Positions 58,279 through 64,000 of a DNA stretch of 64,000 bases are shown piece after piece. Source of the stretch: Gnetum montanum (lineage: Eukaryota > Streptophyta > Gnetopsida > Gnetales > Gnetaceae); the NCBI GenBank assembly GCA_015680685.1, contig MNCI01028261.1, positions 390,663 through 454,662 on the forward strand, given 5' to 3'. A program made the translations under genes and the position numbers. How positions within the stretch are numbered: position 1 is the stretch's first letter; each line of letters opens with the position of its first letter. Below the pieces are notes generated by a model, which was not told the origin of the DNA, made no database searches, and was given only the letters and a program-made list of their open reading frames with translations.

Positions 58279-58503
58279 TCAGTACAGTACAATTGCCACA
58301 AATGATAGAACTAGAGCAAACGCAAGTAATTCCACAGAGGAAAGGGCTGCCACTTGAAGAGATGAGCCAGCTCTTGTCTCCATTGATGAACTTGGAGACG
58401 ATGCCGATTCATGTGCTGTCGCTACAACACTTGTTGACAAAAGCCCTGCCATTATAACAGCTGCCATAATACTCATGAACAAGATTCTGCTGTTTCCTGC
58501 CAT
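58279..58503 (-). CDS. Small secreted, GPI-anchor-type (arabinogalactan-peptide-like) protein
   Basis: 74 codons, intact. The start at 58503 (MAGNSRILFMSIMAAVIMAG) is chosen because it gives a signal peptide directly; an upstream in-frame ATG at 58572 would add a non-signal extension. The signal region ends near residue 28 (VVATA). The mature part is short and Ser/Ala-rich (HESASSPSSSMETRAGSS), followed by a C-terminal hydrophobic tail (VELLAFALVLSFVAIVLY) of the kind removed when a GPI anchor is added. This layout matches plant AG-peptides at the plasma membrane/cell wall, although only one Pro is present, fewer than usual. Codons are uninterrupted, unlike all neighbours. Confidence 0.6.
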   Translation of the reverse strand: MAGNSRILFMSIMAAVIMAGLLSTSVVATAHESASSPSSSMETRAGSSLQVAALSSVELLAFALVLSFVAIVLY

Positions 58504-58741
58504 TTCTTGAGAAAGATGAACCAGAATGGATGAATGAAACCCAGACAAATTGCAATGACGAACACACAGCAAAATTCTGGGTCGAAAACAGGAAAATGAA
58601 ATAAACTCGTATGGGATTACATAGCAAAATTCTAGGTAATCAAGTATATGAAAGCAGAAAAGCGAAGTTTAGTGTTGCAAAACAGCATTGTAAACATCAT
58701 GCAAAGAGCCCATGTAAAACACCGTACAAAGGATCCCAGAG

Positions 58742-58991
58742 CTACGTGACATACCATGGAGCAGCCGTCACCGTCCACACCTCTGCGTCTCCTTCCGCCT
58801 GGCCTCCTACCGTCATGTACCTTATGGTGAATTTGACTGTATTGACATTGTTGTTATCCTTGTCCAAAATCCGATCCTTGAGAAAGATCGATCCGTAGAA
58901 CCGTGACGTCCTGCAAGTCTGCAACCACCAGTCTGTAGACGCTACTGATACTTCGTACGCTGCGTAGAATGGCCTTCTCCTCACAGTTCAT
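58742..58991 (-). CDS. Unidentified ORF with near-start TATA box
   Basis: The ATG at 58984 opens 80 codons: Arg-rich start, then EVSVASTDWWLQTCRTSRFY, GSIFLKDRILDKDNNNVNTV and KFTIRYMTVGGQAEGDAEVW, ending TAG at 58742. Alternating hydrophobic residues suggest beta strands. A second ATG at 58991 opens an overlapping frame (MNCEEKAILRSVRSIS) of 45 codons. A minus-strand TATATAA lies at 59022-59028, which would give a very short leader. I do not recognise the family; it may be a truncated gene or first exon. Same strand as the secreted-peptide gene. Confidence 0.4.
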
Positions 58992-59021
58992 GCGCAGTTA
59001 GAGGTCCTTCAGCATCGAGAC

Positions 59022-59029
59022 TTATATAA
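59022..59029 (-). promoter_or_regulatory. TATA box upstream of the unidentified ORF
   Basis: Minus-strand TTATATAAG about 31 bases before the ATG at 58991. Confidence 0.45.
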
Positions 59030-59039
59030 CACTTTCATT

Positions 59040-59695
59040 GATGGCATTCACTGGGCTCTGGGCGTTGCCACAGAGCCAACGCCCAGCCACATCTCTGTCG
59101 ATGTTAATACTGACTTCCTTTCACAGTAGCTCGTTCAAACACGCTGAGCAACAGAGCTTGTACATGCCACACGGGCCTCCATCACCACGCCAGGGTTGCA
59201 CCACCCGCCATTGCTGCACCTGCCTCTTTCATTTCCGTTACCTCACCCTCCTGCACCACGTGGTAGGGTGCAGGTGGTGTGATGAAATGGGGTAGCGGAA
59301 ACCCTTCACCACCCTCCTGCACCGCCAATCCAAACAATAAGTCTTTTTTCTTGTTTTTTTTTTTAAACTCTGCCCAAACAACTTTCATGTGTCATGAAAA
59401 TTTCTATAGCCAACGTAAAAGCATACATAAAAATTGCATGGAGATTTCCAAACTCAAAAATCCAAACAATATATATATATATATAATAAATATTAAATTT
59501 AATACTATTTTACCTTGTTTGGCCTAGGTTGGCATAGTTTATGCTATTTTTTAACTTTGTTTTACCTTGATATAACTCTATTTTACTTTCTTTTACCAAA
59601 TTATATCGTGCCTTTATCTTATTATAACATTATTTTACCATGTTTTAACAAGTCTCACCTTGCTTTTGCCTGGTGGTGACCTTGCCTAGCTAAAT
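59040..59695. other. Unclassified DNA
   Basis: GC-richer to about 59335, with no recognisable product; then T- and A-runs, a TA microsatellite (59469-59484), and short TTTTACCTTG/TTTTACCATG repeats (59505-59660). Confidence 0.4.
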
Positions 59696-59699
59696 AGGC

Positions 59700-60560
59700 T
59701 TCCCAACATGGCCCACCAAGGCCTAAAACTGGCAATCATATGGCCTACTAAGGCCTAAAATTGGCACTATGACCTGCCAAGGCCTTAAACTAGCAAAAGT
59801 ATGACCATGTTTAAACATGTTCAACCTTATATTGCCTTATAGCCTTTGTTGACATTACTTGGATGCTTGTATGATCTTTGTTTCAACATTTTGTCTCATT
59901 TATGCATTATTACCATAGTATTTTGCATTATTGTTGGCATTATTTTATTGGTTTGATAAATTTTTACATTATTTAATCATGTTGTCATGCAGGATTAAGC
60001 TAGAAGGATGAGGAGGCAAACTTGACTAGCCTTAAAGCCTAAGTAAACCCCTCTTGTGATGTTGTTAAATTGAGTTGACCTTAAATATCCAAACCTTAAG
60101 CTTTGAAACCATTGCACCATACATGTATAACACTTTGAAGTAGCCCAATAACCATTCATCTTGAAACTAGAAACATCATAGAGGGTCTCTTGGTCACAAT
60201 ATCTATTTAAGATCACAATGGTGAGGAGAAAACACATAGGACCAAGTTCCTCACAAAAACTTAAGCATGCTCATAACCTCATCAAGCCCTTGTAATGCAA
60301 CATTAAAGCCATCACATAGTCCTAACTACATCTAACACTCACATGTTTGCTTGTAGTGTTGTTTACTATTGTTGATAGGTTGCAATGAATGACTAATGTT
60401 GATTATTTCAATGATCTACAACAAGCAAGCTTGCATGACACCTCTTGGATGATAGAGAGACATCTTTCTATGCCTTGCTAAGGCCTTAAACTAGCAACAT
60501 GGCCTACCAAGGCCTTAAATTGGCACCATGGTACGCTAAGACCTTAAACTGGCAGCATGA
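59700..60560. repeat. Minisatellite loci 2 and 3 with AT-rich DNA between
   Basis: Three copies at about 59715-59800 and three at 60470-60560, sharing AAGGCCTWAAACTRGCA with 53036-53150. No gene between them. Confidence 0.6.
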
Positions 60561-60561
60561 C

Positions 60562-60591
60562 TGATGAGCGGCGAGTTATCCCTACGCCCAA
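60562..60591 (-). repeat. 30-bp stub of an inverted LTR end
   Basis: TGATGAGCGGCGAGTTATCC and CTACGCCCAAC are the reverse complement of an LTR 3' end of this lineage (compare 23396-23425). It directly abuts the LTR of G, so G probably inserted into a minus-strand LTR. Confidence 0.7.
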
Positions 60592-61583
60592 CTGATGGGA
60601 CACGATATCACATAGGCCGCGATATCGTATCCCATGCGATATCGCGTACACGATATCACATCGTCCCCTACGATATTGCATACGCGATATCGCAGTGCGC
60701 TGTCATATCTATAAATAAGAGGAGGCTCTCCCTTGTTTCATCATCCTAGGCTAGAAGTAGGAAAACTCTGGCAGATTGATCACTCCAGAGATAGAATATT
60801 TTCCATGTGCCCGTAGGAGGAGTCCTAAAGTGAACGGATCTTTATTCGAGCAACATTGTACTTGAACACAAGTTGTGTAGGGCAATAAACACAAACTTCC
60901 TGGATAAACCTTGCAGTGCATGGAATAGGATTTTATTTTAATGTTATTTATTGTTTTCTCTCTCACCCTCATCTCCTAGTAATGAGGAATGAGTATGACT
61001 TGATTACGAGCATTTAAGGATGTGTACGGATAATCAAGGAATGGATGCTCATCGCAACGCGGAATGAGTACGACTTAATTATGAGCATTTAAGGATGTGT
61101 ACAGATAATCAAGGAACGGATGCTCATCGCACTTAGGCTAGATTCGATTCTCTCAACCCTTTCCTCCTTGTTAAGTGTCTCAATACGACCACTTCGAGCA
61201 CGTGCGTTACGCGTGGTGATCCCAGCAACGATTAGCATTTGGTAACCACAGTTGCATCGGTTCAGGGTGTGTATGGTAAGTGGGAACGGATGTTGACGCT
61301 AGGTAATTTAGACTTGGTTCATTAGTTAGAGTTAGTAATTAGTTTCTCAACCTTTTACCTCAATAGCATAGGATATAAAACATAAAAACCATAAAAATCA
61401 TATACCTCGGACTTACTTAACCATACACCGTGACAACTACAAGTAACTCTGGGAAGACAACGAATGATTAACCCTAAGTGTTCCATGGGGCGTGTAGACA
61501 CTTAGCCTGCGGAGTTCGACCGAATCGCATGTGTTACGCTCGTATTCGTATGGTTGAGTGTAGAGGTATCTCGCCACTCATCA
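60592..61583 (+). repeat. 5' LTR of element G
   Basis: 992 bp, TGATGG...CTCATCA. Five GATATC and one GATATT at 60604-60691, 14-20 bases apart, just upstream of TATAAATAAG (60710-60719). A 75-bp tandem duplication lies at 60986-61060 and 61061-61135. Confidence 0.9.
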
Positions 61584-61584
61584 T

Positions 61585-61602
61585 TGGCGCCGTTGCTAGG
61601 GA
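61585..61602 (+). promoter_or_regulatory. Primer-binding site of element G
   Basis: TGGCGCCGTTGCTAGGGA, the best-preserved tRNA-Asp match in the window (two changes). Confidence 0.88.
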
Positions 61603-61725
61603 CTAAGTGTTTGTGCGCTAAATAGAATAAAGGATATCACTCACATTGTTGGGAGCCTAAACGAACCTTTGGGTTAATCAAGATAAAAAATTATATAACA
61701 GTAATTAGCACACCGATAAGACACT

Positions 61726-63078
61726 ATGTCTTCTTCTTCTTCTCACAAGAGCAACTCACCACCTAGGGACAATACAAAGAATAGTTGGCAACCAAAAACA
61801 CATAACCAAAATCTGCCAAGTCCTAAACAATACCAGATAGTCTATACTCATCCCGATGAGTATGTTCCAGACTTTACCTTTATCCTCCATCAAGAAGAAC
61901 AACTGTGCTGGAGGGATTTGCAAGGTAACATCGTGTTACCTCTAGATAGATCAGTTCCTAACATGCTCCTCCGTGCTTTGGCACATATTGGCATGACTCA
62001 GCTCTATGCTGAATACGTTATAGTAGATTTTTATACAAGGGATTATCATCCCATAGCTACACAACGTATGAGGGACTCAAGGCAGGAGAGCCAACATACA
62101 CTGTTGAAGGGCAAAGAGGCCCCGCATGTCCTTAGTGAAACTAGAGATGGTGAACCACTTGTAACAGGTTTGCTATCAAAAGATGTTCCCCCTCCTAACG
62201 ATGGTGAGGAGGTGGGGTATCAGAACCTTCGCTCAATGATACATAACCCTAGTTTTGATCCCCGTAAACACCAACTCTTCACAAAGGGAACAACAACTCA
62301 TAATAAGGATGGGCACTTAGATCATCATCACGATCGGGGCCGAAGAAGCAGAAGAGAAGGTAGGAAACATCGTCATGGCGATGGTTCTCCTTCTTCTTCC
62401 CCTTCTTCACATCACTCACCCTCTCCTTCCACATCTGGGAGCAACCAACATGAGCATAACAGAGAGGATAAAGGTAAGAAAAATGAGAGACCTCGACAAG
62501 AGAGTCGAGAGAGAGGACGAGGGCATGAACGAAGGGAAAGTAGGAAACAATGAAAACATCACAGGCATCATGAAAGAGATGATCATGACAAGCCCCTACT
62601 TGCAACCCGAAGTATGCTCGATATAACAGAGGTAGTTAGGATACCAACAAGGCATTTAAAAGATAGTCGGATCAAACACTTAGACATGAATAAAATCCCA
62701 CGCTTTGAGGGAGGATACAACGCTAATCCGCAACATCATTTACAAGCATTCCATGATGCCTGCACCTTGCAGAACATAGAAAATGAGTGGCAAAAACTTA
62801 ATTTGTTTCCCAGGACACTCACCAAGGAAGTAGAGAGTTAGTACCGGTCCTTAGAACCGGAAACCATCAGGAGGTGGAGTACGATGTTAGAACTCTTCAA
62901 CGATAAATATCAAACGTACTCCAGAGTGTCTAATTTGTGTAAATAGATCCAAGGATGGAAGCAAGGTATTCATGAACCCTTGGATGCTACCATAGCCCAC
63001 TACTACACATTGTTACATCATTGCCTGGGCCATGGGTATGCTCAAAGGGATCAACTTCGCCACATCGTGGATGGGCTA
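61726..63078 (+). pseudogene. gag of element G, nearly intact, C-terminus deleted
   Basis: One frame from ATG at 61726. Ser-rich start; the lineage block YTHPDEYVPDFTFILHQEEQ and LCWRDLQGNIVLPLD (about 61852-61950); a charged His/Ser/Arg-rich linker (62290-62580); then MLDITEVVRIPTRHLKDSRI, RFEGGYNANPQHHLQAFHDA, LELFNDKYQTYSRVSNLCK and LLHHCLGHGYAQRDQLRHIV. Stops are few: TGA (62551), TAG (62839) and TAG (62944). The zinc knuckle is lost at the deletion, where the frame continues straight into pol. Confidence 0.85.
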
Positions 63079-64000
63079 AGACATCATGGATGGGCTAGCC
63101 CACGTATCATACGTTGGTTGATAATTCTTCAGGAGTTCGATTTAACAATGGTAGACCACAAAGGCACCGAGAATGTAGTCGCAGATCACCTATCTCGGTT
63201 GCGTTGGGACAGCAAAGAGGTTGAATATGCTATATCTGACCATTTTCCTGATGAAACCCTCTTTTTTGGTGTAGTAAATGATCAACCCATGGAAATAAAT
63301 TGGTATAGTAGCATTCTTACTTATCTCACTTCTCAAAAAATACCACAGGGGTTGGACTTTAGGAAGAAACAACAGTTTCTTCACAAAACCAAGTACTTCA
63401 TGGAAATCAAGGGACAACTCTATAAAGTCAGTTCTGATGGCTTGGTTTGATGGTGTGTGCCCGATTAGGATCAATTAAAAGTTCTCCAGGATGCTCATGA
63501 GGGCCCCTGTAGGGGTCATTATTCTGGGAGATGAATGGCTACCAAGGTCCTGCTTGCAGGATATTATTGGCCAACACTATTTCGGGACACTAATCATTTC
63601 ACCCAATCCTATGAATGCTGCCAACGTGATGGTGGAATGACTGCTAGAATGGAGGGTCCGCAATAATGGATTCAACCTTTGGAACCCTTCGATGTCTAGG
63701 GAATAGATTTTATGGGGCCTATTACACCGATGTCCAACAGAAAGGCATATATCATTTTGTTGTTGATTACTTAACCAAATGGGCTAAAGCGGCTGCAGTA
63801 ACAGACTACACATCATCTACGGCTGCACGATTTGTACAACAACAAATCGTAAACAAGTTTGGTATGCCGTGTGCACTCATCTTTGATAATGGAACACATT
63901 TTATGGGTGCAACCTGTCGCAAATTGATGCAATGCTTAGGGGTTGAGCATCAATTGACCACACCTTACCATCCCCAAGCTAATGGCCAAGCTGAGGTTAC
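63079..64000 (+). pseudogene. RNase H tail and integrase of element G, fused in frame to gag
   Basis: From about 63098: PRIIRWLIILQEFDLTMVDH and ENVVADHLSRL (end of RNase H). Then LYKVSSDGLV, the integrase zinc block DAHEGPCRGHYSGR with YECCQ (63490-63620), EPFDV, GIDFMGPITPMSN, a one-base frameshift near 63757, KWAKAAAVTDY, FDNGTHFMG and YHPQANGQAEVT at the window end. A TGA replaces the residue after SDGLV. The integrase core would cut and join DNA, but its third catalytic residue lies beyond 64000. Confidence 0.82.

Larger units (their letters stand above)
60592..64000 (+). mobile_element. Element G: Athila-type element with internal deletion, runs off window
   Basis: LTR 60592-61583, primer-binding site 61585-61602, gag, then integrase, cut by the window end. 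Protease, RT and most of RNase H are deleted. The coding frame has few stops, making G one of the youngest copies here. Confidence 0.88.

Noticed and set aside
1-64000. tRNA, rRNA, CRISPR or bacterial-type operon features
   Set aside because: No cloverleaf, rRNA match or spaced identical repeats were seen; tRNA-like matches are only the primer-binding sites of the retrotransposons.

Overview
The window is nuclear DNA from a seed plant with a large, repeat-rich genome. It is AT-rich, dominated by nested LTR retrotransposons in both orientations, and has very few host-gene traces. The heavy decay, the size of the elements and the wide gene spacing would fit a gymnosperm, but nothing seen here fixes the species.

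Most of the window is one lineage of Ty3/gypsy elements that I assign to Athila. The reverse transcriptase reads FMDDFSTYG, the primer-binding sites match the 3' end of tRNA-Asp (TGGCGCCGTTGCCGGGGA-like), and a long extra ORF follows pol. All LTRs have the ends TGATGA...TCATCA. Layout, left to right: LTR-A (1-564, minus, partial); LINE relic (565-1140); host-like or unclassified DNA (1141-2170); element H (plus; 2171-4176, resuming at 21384-22524 and 38957-39370); element B (4177-21383, minus, gag-pol, flanks agaat/aaaat); element C nested in the gag of B (13155-20200, minus, exact ggtgg duplication); element F nested in the 3' LTR of H (22525-38951, plus, flanks ccaat/ccagt); a Ty1/copia relic (39371 to about 41995, minus); repeat-rich DNA (42000-44304); element E (44310-49529, plus, exact aaagc duplication) nested in the gag of an older Ty3/gypsy relic I (about 42850-53035); minisatellite and unclassified DNA (53036-55560); a degenerate satellite-like array (55.6-57.55 kb); a small gene-bearing island (57.77-59.03 kb); AT-rich DNA; and element G (60592 to beyond the window end, plus).

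B and F carry gag-pol and are the plausible autonomous type, now broken by stops and frameshifts. C and E, and probably H, keep gag, a long shared non-coding block and a second ORF but lack pol, so they look like gag-only partners mobilised by B/F-type enzymes. In B, C, E and F the last ORF begins at, or very near, an AG splice acceptor; in B, C and E a TACTAAY branch-point match lies 16-25 nt upstream. This suggests the last ORF is expressed from a spliced RNA. A T-rich tract after the main coding stop, a conserved non-coding motif and repeated A-rich hairpins complete an unusual shared 3' architecture.

Host traces are a Sas10/Utp3-domain pseudogene (53.8-54.2 kb), an EUL-type ricin-B lectin exon with two stops (57.77-58.0 kb), an apparently intact small secreted, GPI-anchor-type peptide gene (58279-58503) and an unidentified ORF with a TATA box (58742-58991). 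All assignments come from reading the sequence; no database search was run. Coordinates of decayed genes are approximate to tens of bases.
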